Made by a program: the position numbers and the translations under genes
Shown here: piece after piece, positions 56,053 through 63,867 of the stretch
Layout: the number at the start of each line of letters is the position of its first letter
Numbering within the stretch: position 1 is the stretch's first letter
NCBI GenBank assembly: GCA_963768775.1
Contig: CAVYIY010000006.1
Location: 372,001-436,000, forward strand
Length of the DNA: 64,000 nt
Source: FEN-33 sp963768775
GTDB taxonomy: Archaea > Thermoplasmatota > Thermoplasmata > Methanomassiliicoccales > UBA472
Reading direction: 5' to 3'
Notes under the pieces: model-generated
What the model was told of the DNA's origin: nothing
Database searches by the model: none
What the model saw: only the letters and a program-made list of their open reading frames with translations

Positions 56053-56763
56053 TCAGCCCGGGCTCTTGCTTCTGCGAATGGCCTTCGCCTTCCGCTCGTC
56101 CTTGTCGATGAGGACGAGGTCCGCGTATTCCTTCGCCAAAGCGATGCGCGAGTCTTGCAGCTTGACCAGTATCGGCCCTCCGATGGGGGTATGCTCTTCC
56201 ACGAGCACGTCCCTCCCGGGCACGAAGCCCATGGAGATCAGCCGGCGGATGTTGGTCGGCTCCTCGCATTTCAGGAATGCGATCCGCCCTCCCTCCCCCT
56301 CTTTCAGGTCCTTGAGGCTTATCGGCGGCTTGCTGATGCAGCTGGGGCAGTCCTGCTCCTCGCACACTGGGATCGGATCCCCGTCGGGGCAGAACTTGGG
56401 ATTGTTCGTCATCTGGCAGATCATGCATTCCGAGTCGTCCGAGATCACATGCTCCAGCCGGCAGGCTTCTTCGTGGCCGCTCGGCTGCTTCACGCCCACC
56501 ACATCGACCAGGAAGCGCTCCAGGAGCCTATGCCTCCGCTTGATCTTCTTCGCGATCTTGAGCCCCTTGCTGGTGAGGGTGACCCCCTGGTACTTCTCAT
56601 AGACCAGGTAATGCTCGGCGGCCAGCCTCTGCACCATCTCGGTGGCGCTGGCGGGAGCGATCTTCAAAGCGACCGCGATGTCCGATGTCTTGGCCGGCTC
56701 GCCTTTCAAGGTGAGGTCGAAGATGCATTCCAGATATTCCTCGGAGATCTCGCTGAGCGTGAT
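56053..56763 (-). CDS. DtxR-family iron regulator fused to a FeoA domain
   Basis: An N-terminal winged helix (SEISEEYLECIFDLT, TSDIAVALKIAPASATEMVQ) and dimerisation region (LVDVVGVKQPSGHEEACRLEH) identify a DtxR/MntR-type metal-dependent repressor. A cysteine-rich insert (CMICQ, FCPDG, CEEQDCPSC) follows, then a FeoA/SH3-like domain (LKDLKEGEGGRIAFLKC, ISMGFVPGRDVLVEE). The conserved N-terminus is in frame upstream of the first in-frame start (TTG 56709) but no standard start codon precedes SEISEE; an indel near 56765 is likely, next to a good AGGAGGG. It probably controls its own operon and FeoB through the adjacent paired operator. Confidence 0.85.
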   Translation of the reverse strand: MTLSEISEEYLECIFDLTLKGEPAKTSDIAVALKIAPASATEMVQRLAAEHYLVYEKYQGVTLTSKGLKIAKKIKRRHRLLERFLVDVVGVKQPSGHEEACRLEHVISDDSECMICQMTNNPKFCPDGDPIPVCEEQDCPSCISKPPISLKDLKEGEGGRIAFLKCEEPTNIRRLISMGFVPGRDVLVEEHTPIGGPILVKLQDSRIALAKEYADLVLIDKDERKAKAIRRSKSPG

Positions 56764-56789
56764 GACTATCCCTCCTTTGGATGATGATA

Positions 56790-56835
56790 TTAGGCAAACC
56801 GAAATGCGCTATTTAATATTTAGGTTGACCGAAAT
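56790..56835 (-). promoter_or_regulatory. feo promoter with two DtxR-type operator copies
   Basis: Two 16-base direct repeats, TTAGGCAAACCGAAAT at 56790-56805 and TTAGGTTGACCGAAAT at 56820-56835, are 30 bases apart start to start (three helical turns) and differ in only three central bases. Each is also an imperfect inverted repeat (TTAGG..ACCGAA), close to the TTAGG-type dyad of DtxR/IdeR boxes. An AT-rich TATA-like stretch lies between them, just upstream of the dtxR start, so bound repressor would cover the promoter. Confidence 0.7.
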
Positions 56836-56895
56836 CGATGCCCGCGAAGGATCACCATGGCACGTGGAATCTCGCAGAATCTCACGGGTCAAGAA

Positions 56896-57934
56896 TCAGA
56901 TGTCGCGGAACGGCACGATGTCGCAGCAGCCACAGCTATGGCACATGGTCTGGAATGTCAATGTGCTCAGCTTGTGCTCCTCCAGGATGCGCTTCTGTTC
57001 CTTCGCCAGACGGATCAGTCTCTCTTCGCTGATCGGCTCTATCTTGCCCAGTGCCGCCTCAAGCGAGGTGCGGTTGAGGTCGTTCACCCGCAATGGACGC
57101 AGCGTGGCGACGACGCCGATGGCGGCGAGGGCCCGCACACCTTCCAGAGCGTTCCCGTCGCTCTCCCCCATCCCGATGATGATGTTGGAGCAGACCTTCC
57201 CCCTGCCGAATACCTTGACCGCGTGAGCGAGCGCCTTCATGATCCAGTCGAGGTCCAGTTCTCCGCAGACCTTCTTGAAGATCTCCTGGTCGAACGTCTC
57301 CAGGTTCAGCTTGAACTCGTTGGCGCCCGCCTGCTTCAGGCGGTCGATCTGCTCCAGCGAGTCCACGTAGGGCTCCACCCCGATGGGAATGTCCGGTCCA
57401 AGGGCCTTCCTCACCTCGGTCACGATGTAGATCATCTTCTCCACGGTGAGCTCGGGCGTCTTCACCACGGCGCTGGTCAGCGCCACCGCCTTGAAATCGG
57501 GCCGCTTGGAGGAGTCGATGATCATCTTCACGATCTTCTCCGGGGTGAGGTTCTTGGTGATCTTCTTCTCCAGCTTGCGCGAGGTGCAGAACTTGCAGTC
57601 GTAGATGCACTCCGTCTCCACGTTGAAGAAGGCCTGCTCCGGCGAGTGGAACAGCGTCGGCTGCACCTCCACCGTCTCCAGGAAGGGCCGGTCGTGATAG
57701 GTCAGTTCGTATCCTTTCTCCGTCTCCACTAATTCGAAATCCCCTTCGTCGGGAGAGATCGTCTTCTTAACGCGATGCCCGCCGAAGGCGATGACGATGC
57801 CGATCGTGCCCGCCCCCGGCCCGGCGGTCGAACGGCTCGGCGCGAATGGCAAGTGGACTTTTGGAGGACATCTTGACGGCTCCGCTGGTCAGCAGCTTCG
57901 CCTTCTTCGCCGCGAGCTTCAGACCTTCTTCCAT
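56896..57934 (-). CDS. Radical SAM protein of the biotin-synthase-like group (one frameshift)
   Basis: A radical SAM enzyme of about 345 residues. The cluster motif is CIYDCKFCTSRK (C-x3-C-x2-C), followed by GVEPYVDSLEQIDRLKQAG, LNLETFDQEIFKKVCG and SNIIIGMGESDGNALEG. The C-terminal tail carries CHSCGCCDIVPF, which may bind a second cluster. The first 30 residues are in another frame (MEEGLKLAAKKAKLLTSGAV): one extra base lies in a G-rich run near 57850, and the corrected start overlaps the cysS stop by 16 bases. I do not know the substrate. Sulfur insertion or sulfur chemistry is a guess from its position in the cysteine block. Confidence 0.75.
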
Positions 57935-59316
57935 TTGGCGCCCTCTGCCGTATCCTCGAGCTGGATGCCGACTGCGACCAGCCTGTCCCGGATCATGTCC
58001 GCCAGATCATAGGCCTTGCGCTTGCGCAGCTCCTTCCTCACTTCGATCATGATCTGTATGATCCCGTCCAGGTCCTGCTGCCTACCTAGCGCAGAAGGAA
58101 GGATGCCCAGCACCTGGTCCGCTTCCTGCAGGAATGAGAGAACTCTCTTGACCCCGTTCGCGCTCAGCTTGCCCTCGGCCAATAGCCGGTTCGTCTCCCG
58201 GACCAGGTCGAAGATGACGGCGATCGCCGCCCGGCTGTTGAAGTCGTCGTCCATCTCGATGATGAAGTCCGCCCTCGCCTTCTCGACCAGATCCTGCGCC
58301 TCGTCGGTGCCGGAAGCGGTCGACTTCGCCGCCTCCAGAGCAGCGTAGGTATTGTGCAGCCGCTTCAGGCTTGCAGCCGCCTCATGCAACGCCGCATCGC
58401 TGTAGCCGATCGGCCCGCGGTAGTGAGTGTTGAGGAAATAGAAGCGGACCTCCTCCTTGGTGTGGACATCGAGAACCTGGCGCACGGTGAAGAAGTTCTT
58501 CAGCGACTTGGACATCTTCGCCTCTTGCACCTCCAGCATCCCGTTGTGCAGCCAGTAGTTGGCGAGCTTTTTGCCCGTGACCGCCCAAGACTGAAGGATC
58601 TCGTTCTCGTGATGCGGGAAGATCAGGTCGTTCCCGCCGCCATGGATGTCGAGCGTATCGCCGAACAGCTCGCGGCACATGGCCGAGCACTCGATGTGCC
58701 AGCCCGGCCGGCCGTTGCCCCAGGGCGAGGGCCAGGAGATCTCGCCCGGCTTGGCGCTCTTCCACAGGGCGAAATCGGCGGGGTTGCGCTTGCTCTCGTC
58801 CGCTTCCACCCTCGTCCCGGCCATCATCTCGTCGATCTTCATGCCGGAAAGCTGGCCGTATTCCTTCACCTTGTCCATGGCGAAGTACACGCTGCCGTCA
58901 TCGGCCCGGTAGGCGTAGCCCGCCTTCATGATGCTCTTGATCATCTCCACGATCTGGGGGATGAACTCGCTCGCCTTCGGGTAGCGGTCGGCGCGCTTCA
59001 CGCCCAACGCATCCGCCTCACGGAAGTAGCGGTCGATGTACATGGCGGAGAGCTGCAGCGGCGGCACTCCCGCCTCGTTCGCCCGGTTGATTATCTTGTC
59101 GTCCACGTCGGTGAAGTTGGTGGCGTGGGTGACCTGGTATCCCTTGAATCGCAGGTAGCGCACGATCATGTCGAAGACGATCATGTGCCGGGCATGCCCC
59201 ATGTGGATGTCGTCGTAGACGGTGATGCCGCAGACGTACATGCTCACCTTGCCGTCGTCGATCGGCTTGAATTCCTCCTTCTGCTTGGTCAAGGTGTTGT
59301 ACATTCTGAGGGTCAT
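57919..59316 (-). CDS. cysS: Cysteinyl-tRNA synthetase
   Basis: A class I synthetase of 465 residues that charges tRNA-Cys. GITVYDDIHMGHARHMIVFD carries the HIGH-like HMGH motif, zinc ligands are present (including GWHIECSAM), DIHGGGNDLIFPHHENEI and AKMSKSLKNFFTVRQV are the remaining signature motifs. Frame intact. It lies between cysE and the radical SAM gene, all leftward, and tRNA-Cys lies about 3 kb to the right. The direct CysS route with serine-based cysteine synthesis replaces the Sep-tRNA pathway used by some methanogens. Confidence 0.96.
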   Translation of the reverse strand: MTLRMYNTLTKQKEEFKPIDDGKVSMYVCGITVYDDIHMGHARHMIVFDMIVRYLRFKGYQVTHATNFTDVDDKIINRANEAGVPPLQLSAMYIDRYFREADALGVKRADRYPKASEFIPQIVEMIKSIMKAGYAYRADDGSVYFAMDKVKEYGQLSGMKIDEMMAGTRVEADESKRNPADFALWKSAKPGEISWPSPWGNGRPGWHIECSAMCRELFGDTLDIHGGGNDLIFPHHENEILQSWAVTGKKLANYWLHNGMLEVQEAKMSKSLKNFFTVRQVLDVHTKEEVRFYFLNTHYRGPIGYSDAALHEAAASLKRLHNTYAALEAAKSTASGTDEAQDLVEKARADFIIEMDDDFNSRAAIAVIFDLVRETNRLLAEGKLSANGVKRVLSFLQEADQVLGILPSALGRQQDLDGIIQIMIEVRKELRKRKAYDLADMIRDRLVAVGIQLEDTAEGAKWKKV

Positions 59317-59347
59317 GGTAGCATCCTCGATAACCTGTCATCTGGAT

Positions 59348-59996
59348 TTATTTCTTGCTTCGCAGCTCCTCTTCAAGGGCTGCGATCCGCTTCTCCATCT
59401 CGATGAGGTGGTGATTGATGTCAATGAAGGCGTCCACCAGCGGGTCTGGCAACAGGTCGTGGCGCAGGTCGACCTTGACCGGCACGCCTTCGCGCTTGAC
59501 GACCTTGCCGGGGATGCCGACGACGGTCGAATCGGGCGGGACGTCCTTGTTGACCACCGATCCGGCACCGATCCTGGTGTTGTCGCCGATGTGTGATGTT
59601 GCCCAGGACGACCGCATGCGCCCCGATGGTGACGTTGTTCCCGATGGTGGGATGCCGCTTCCCCTTCTCCGCGCTGACCCCGGCCAACGATACTCCCTGG
59701 AATATGGATACGTTCTCGCCGATGATGCTGGTCTCGCCGATGACCACGCCGGTGGCATGGTCGATGAAGAACCCCTTGCCGATCGTCGCCCCGGGATGGA
59801 TGTCGGCGCCGGTGAGCACCCTCGCCCAGTAGTTGACCATCCGCGCCATGAAGAAGTTGCCCTTGAGATAGGCGCGGTGGGAGGCACGATGCAGGATGAT
59901 GGCATGAAGGCCTTGGCTGAAGAACAGCGCTTCGTTGAACGATTTGACGGCGGGATCCCGCTCCATCACCGTCCTGACGTCCTCCTTCCAGCTCAT
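59348..59996 (-). CDS. cysE: Serine O-acetyltransferase (one frameshift)
   Basis: CysE makes O-acetylserine, the acceptor for cysteine synthase. The N-terminal helical region (MSWKEDVRTVMERDPAVKSF) and the left-handed beta-helix with hexapeptide repeats (GADIHPGATIGKGFFIDHAT, GVVIGETSIIGENVSIFQGV) are typical. One extra base near 59585 separates VVLGNIT from the rest (IGDNTRIGAGSVVNKDVPPD); correcting it gives 215 residues. It ends in a charged helix (EMEKRIAALEEELRSKK). It lies 31 bases upstream of cysS in the same direction. Confidence 0.92.
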
Positions 59997-60110
59997 GCCA
60001 AACCTCTTTCAGGAAAAAGGTATGTGCTCAAATACCTTGCTATGCTGCCAAGTCTGGCCAAATGCGTTTCTCCGAACAGACCGTCCGTTATTCAAGGCCG
60101 GTCAGATTCG

Positions 60111-60635
60111 CTAATGGACATTGAGCGTGGCATACTTCTCGTCGAACAACTTCCCGTAGTGATCTATCAAGAAACTCAAATCGAATTGCTGCATCGCGTA
60201 GAGCATGTCCTCTTTTTCTGTTTCGCTAAGGGATTTCATGACCGACTGGAAAAAGGGACCGTCCTCCTTGACCACATGCCGGGTGTAAATGTCCACGATC
60301 TCTCCGAGCTCCTGCGAAATCGTTGCGGCTGACTCCTTGTCCCCTTCGGTGAACCATTGGAACGCATTCTGGATCGTCCTGAGGTGCTTCCTGATCAAGG
60401 CATGCTCTTTCATCAAGTTCGAGGTTATCTCGTCGAATTCATATGACTGGCTCTTCCCTCTCAAAGCAGGGAACAAGATGGTCTCTTCTTTCCCGTGATG
60501 CGACTTGTCTGCGAAAACGGTTATGAATTCCACCAAGGACCGGACGACTTCGATGTCAATCTTCCCGTCCTCCATCCTCTGCTTCTCCAGGGTCATGAGC
60601 TTCAGGCTCTTCTCGATCACCCTGTGCTCCATCAT
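60111..60635 (-). CDS. Hemerythrin-like protein
   Basis: A four-helix HHE-type protein of 174 residues. MEHRVIEKSLKLMTLEKQRM, DKSHHGKEETILFPAL, LMKEHALIRKHLRTIQNAF and YTRHVVKEDGPFFQSVM hold the usual histidine and acidic iron ligands. The residues before Met-Met in this frame (IDTL) match the family start, but no start codon is in frame upstream, so a small indel near 60650 may hide a longer N-terminus. It lies between cysE and cysK; a redox or oxygen role next to a sulfur pathway is plausible but unproven. Confidence 0.8.
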   Translation of the reverse strand: MMEHRVIEKSLKLMTLEKQRMEDGKIDIEVVRSLVEFITVFADKSHHGKEETILFPALRGKSQSYEFDEITSNLMKEHALIRKHLRTIQNAFQWFTEGDKESAATISQELGEIVDIYTRHVVKEDGPFFQSVMKSLSETEKEDMLYAMQQFDLSFLIDHYGKLFDEKYATLNVH

Positions 60636-60709
60636 CAGCGTATCGATCGGAATCCAAACACCATCTAATCATCGATTCCTCGATTATAAAAAGAGCCGAG
60701 CCGACAGTC

Positions 60710-61629
60710 TCAGGAATACAAATCAGTTGACAGATACCTCTCGCCGAAATCTGGTACCATCGCGACCACGGTCTTGCCATTCCCCAGTTCCCGGGCTATC
60801 TGCAAAGCGGCGTAGACGGCAGCTCCTGACGAGAATCCAGCAAAGATTCCTTCCTTTCTCGCCAGCGCCCGCGCCGTCGACTTCGCATCCTCGTCCGTCA
60901 CCGGTATCACTCTGTCGATTACGCTACGATCCAGTATTGAGGGTATGAAGTTCGCCCCGAGCCCCTGAAGAGCATGCGCTCCCGCCTTGCCCCCTGACAG
61001 CAAGGGCGAAGACGCCGGCTCGACCGCGACTATCATCGTCTTCAGATTGCGCGCACGAAGCGCCCTCCCGACCCCCGTGATCGTGCCCCCCGTGCCCACT
61101 CCAGCCACGAACGCGTCCGGATTCGGGACCTCGCATAGGATCTCCAGAGCCGTCGTTTCCATATGCAGCCTTCGGATTGGCCGGATTATCGAACTGCTGG
61201 GGCATGAAGGCGTTCGGCCGTTCCTTGCAGATGCCTTTGGCGCGATCGACCGCCCCCTGCATTCCCTCCGGACCGGACGTGAGCACCAGTTCCGCCCCAA
61301 GAGCACTGAGCAGCTTCCTCCGTTCCAGGCTGAAGCTCTCCGGCATCGTCAGGATCAGCTTGTAGCCCTTGACCGCGCATACCATAGCAAGACCGATCCC
61401 GGTGTTGCCGGAGGTCGGCTCGACGACCACCACCTCCATCCCCGGCTTGAGCTTGCCGCTGCGCTTCCGCATCCTCGATCATAGCCAGGGCGACGCGGTC
61501 CTTGATGGAGCCCATCGGATTGAACGATTCCAGCTTGCAGTATACCGTCGCCGATCCGGCCAGAGGAAGTCGGTTGAGCCTCACCAATGGCGTCCTGCCG
61601 ATGGTCTCGAGGATGTTATTGTACGGCAT
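60710..61629 (-). CDS. cysK: Cysteine synthase (two frameshifts)
   Basis: A PLP-dependent O-acetylserine sulfhydrylase. MPYNNILETIGRTPLVRLNR opens, SFNPMGSIKDRVALAMIEDA contains the PLP lysine, VVEPTSGNTGIGLAMVCAV and FVAGVGTGGTITGVGRAL bind substrate and phosphate, and GFSSGAAVYAALQIARE holds the serine near the PLP ring. Two extra bases, near 61470 and 61165, put the three parts in different frames; removing them gives 305 residues, the usual size. It heads the leftward cysteine block and is separated from cysE by the hemerythrin gene. Confidence 0.94.
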
Positions 61630-61794
61630 CAGTAATCCACCTAGACCTCCAGTGATTGTGCTTCATTGCTCATTCACTTTGCGTTGCCTTTTCGTCGATT
61701 CACCGCCCCATTGAAATGAAATGATTCAGCTATCAGGTGCTCTCATCAGTGGAGGGCAATAGGATTAATAGGCTCCTGTGCCAGTTTGCATACC

Positions 61795-62196
61795 ATGGCA
61801 GAAAAGAAGGCGCAGGCAGAGAAGGCGGTTAAAGAGCTCAGCAGGAAGATGTGCGGTTTCACCCCGGCGACGCTGGACCACATCAAGCATCACAATCCCG
61901 ATCTTGCCGTACTCATCCAGGACATGGACAAGATCGTGGTGGAGGATGGCGCCCTTGACAAGAAGACGAAGCGGCTGATTGCGCTGGCATGCGTGGCGGT
62001 GAGGATGTGCGAAGACTGCATTTACCCTCAGGCCAAGGTCGCCAAGAACTACGGAGCGACGAAAGAGGAGATCGTGGAGGCACTGCAGGTCGCGGTCCTC
62101 ACCGGCGGCGTGCCGACGTGGTCAGTGGCAAAGAAGGGCATCACCAAGCTGTTCGAGGAGTGGGACGAGGAGAAACCCAACTGCCCGAAGAAATGA
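61795..62196 (+). CDS. Carboxymuconolactone decarboxylase family (AhpD-like) protein
   Basis: A small helical protein of 133 residues from the ATG at 61795. LIALACVAVRMCEDCIYPQA is the CMD core with the redox CxxC pair, and YGATKEEIVEALQVAVLTGG follows. In AhpD the second cysteine is followed by a histidine four residues later; here that position is Gln, so peroxidase coupling in the AhpD manner is doubtful. In-frame ATGs three codons upstream exist. Rightward, divergent from cysK. Confidence 0.8.
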   Translation: MAEKKAQAEKAVKELSRKMCGFTPATLDHIKHHNPDLAVLIQDMDKIVVEDGALDKKTKRLIALACVAVRMCEDCIYPQAKVAKNYGATKEEIVEALQVAVLTGGVPTWSVAKKGITKLFEEWDEEKPNCPKK

Positions 62197-62299
62197 TTGC
62201 TGAATGGTGAGCGGGCTGCGCGGAAGGCATAGATCACGACGCTATCGTATCTGCCATGAATTAGGCAAGCTGAATCATCACTCAAATGTAAGAAGGATT

Positions 62300-62387
62300 T
62301 GGAGCCGGGACCGCGATTTGAACACGGGTATGCGGATATCCGCCAAATGGGCTGCAGTCCGCCACATGGCCGCTCTGTCATCCCGGC
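62300..62387 (-). tRNA. tRNA-Cys(GCA) with a 14-base intron
   Basis: Acceptor stem GCCGGGA pairs with TCCCGGC; discriminator T (the cysteine identity base) and CCA are encoded. D arm ACA/TGT, anticodon stem GCGGA/TCCGC, loop CTGCAG-A after splicing (anticodon GCA), T arm CCGTG-TTCAAAT-CGCGG. The 14-base intron (62338-62351) lies after position 37. It is the cognate tRNA of the CysS encoded about 3 kb away. Confidence 0.92.
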
Positions 62388-62500
62388 TTACGGCCGGAAC
62401 AACAAAATCGGGATATATCTAGTTTTGCGCCTGTCATCAAAGCCGCCAGAATCCAGAATGAAACCGAAAAAACTAACATCACGGCGTTAATTAGGAGCCG

Positions 62501-63355
62501 ATGCTGCCCGACCATTGCAAGGATGTCTCCGTGCGCGAGGTCGATTTCGAACTGACCGAGGACGAGATCGCCAGGCACACCGTGGGAAAGAAGGCCTACA
62601 CCAGGACGGAGTTCATCATCCTGAAGCACGGAGGCAATTACGCGATAGTGCGGGTGTTCAAGGAGGGTGGCGTAGACCTCTTCCGTCCCATTTCCGCTCA
62701 TAAGGTGATCGCCTTGCCGGACGACGTCGTTTTCATACAGGATGAGGCGATCGACGTCCTCAACCGCCCTCGTATGGCAGGGATCTCCCAGCGATATCCG
62801 GGCAAGACCGTGATCGTCCAGGGGCTCTTCAATCACGTTTCGTTCGTCCAAGCATCCGAGGTGCTCTCCCTGCATGTCTTTGACGTCGTGCCACCCTACC
62901 CGGCCAAGCTCTCTTATTTGGTAGCGAAGGCGCTCGATGCTGGTCTGGTCGACCTGCCGATCGTGGTCACGCAGGAGACGGTCGACCTAAATGACCTTGA
63001 ACGTCAGGTGAAGACCCCTATGGAGGTCTTCCCTTGTCGCGCGTCCGGCCTGACCTCCGAGAAGACGGTGTACTTCCTGGATGAGACCCCCAAGATCGAA
63101 GGGAAGTTGACATTGGTGGGCTGCGATCTGTCCTTGCGGATATTCCAGTCGATCTATCACAAGAAGCCGGAGTTCATATCCATGTGCCCCCAGGAGCTTG
63201 CGCCCAGGGACGGGAAGAAGCGCATCGTCAAGTGCTGCAGGGTGAAGGAAGGCTTCGAGCTCGAAGGGGACCTTGCAATCGTCCCCTGGGGCGCGACTGT
63301 GAGCGACGTGGCGCAGGCGATCCGGGCTCTATTCAAGGAGCAATTGGCCCCTTAG
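62501..63355 (+). CDS. Conserved hypothetical protein, 284 residues
   Basis: A soluble protein with no recognised domain. It begins MLPDHCKDVSVREVDFELTE and includes IARHTVGKKAYTRTEFIILK, PPYPAKLSYLVAKALDAGLV and FISMCPQELAPRDGKKRIVK. It looks like an archaeal conserved family, but I cannot name it. Few cysteines, no signal peptide and no membrane segment. A GGAG ribosome site precedes the ATG. Its 3' end overlaps the convergent TPR-like gene by 23 bases. Confidence 0.6.
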   Translation: MLPDHCKDVSVREVDFELTEDEIARHTVGKKAYTRTEFIILKHGGNYAIVRVFKEGGVDLFRPISAHKVIALPDDVVFIQDEAIDVLNRPRMAGISQRYPGKTVIVQGLFNHVSFVQASEVLSLHVFDVVPPYPAKLSYLVAKALDAGLVDLPIVVTQETVDLNDLERQVKTPMEVFPCRASGLTSEKTVYFLDETPKIEGKLTLVGCDLSLRIFQSIYHKKPEFISMCPQELAPRDGKKRIVKCCRVKEGFELEGDLAIVPWGATVSDVAQAIRALFKEQLAP

Positions 63356-63791
63356 GCCTAGCGGACCGGGAGCGCGCCAGAGACTTGAATCCCTCCTCCG
63401 CCTTTCCCAGGCGCATGAGAATGACGCCCCGTAGATGCCAGGCGTCGGAATCGTCCTGATGCTGCCGAAGATGCTTGTCGAGCATCTGCAATGCCTCGGT
63501 CGGGCGCCCGTCCTCGAACGACGTCCGAGCAATCTCCACCGGCCCCGACTCCATCTCGATGAGCGATAGCATGGTCTCCCTCGCCTCCCTGAAGATCACC
63601 TGGACGGCGTTCTCGCTCAGCCAGGGATAGCGAGCGCGCAACTCCCTTCCCAAGCGCTCCGCCTCGCTGCTGACTATCTCGGCCCGCTTCCCCCGGAACA
63701 GCGTCCGAGGAACGTTGATCAGCATCCGGCCATGGCGCACCTGGATGAAGTTGGGGTTACCGTCAGAACCGACCTCGATGCTCACGAACAC
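63333..63791 (-). CDS. Hypothetical protein with a TPR-like C-terminus
   Basis: A 152-residue protein, GTG start. The N-terminal half (SIEVGSDGNPNFIQVRHGRM) is unrecognised. The C-terminal half contains TPR-like helices: RTSFEDGRPTEALQMLDKHL and DAWHLRGVILMRLGKAEEGF, about two repeats. It would serve protein-protein contacts. Convergent with the previous gene; divergent from the synthase at the window edge. Confidence 0.58.
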   Translation of the reverse strand: MFVSIEVGSDGNPNFIQVRHGRMLINVPRTLFRGKRAEIVSSEAERLGRELRARYPWLSENAVQVIFREARETMLSLIEMESGPVEIARTSFEDGRPTEALQMLDKHLRQHQDDSDAWHLRGVILMRLGKAEEGFKSLARSRSARPKGPIAP

Positions 63792-63867
63792 GGATTGGAA
63801 GCCCTCTGTGATAAACTGCTCGGGTGCAGGGAAAAGTTAATTCATCCCGCGGGCTTAACTCGAAACC

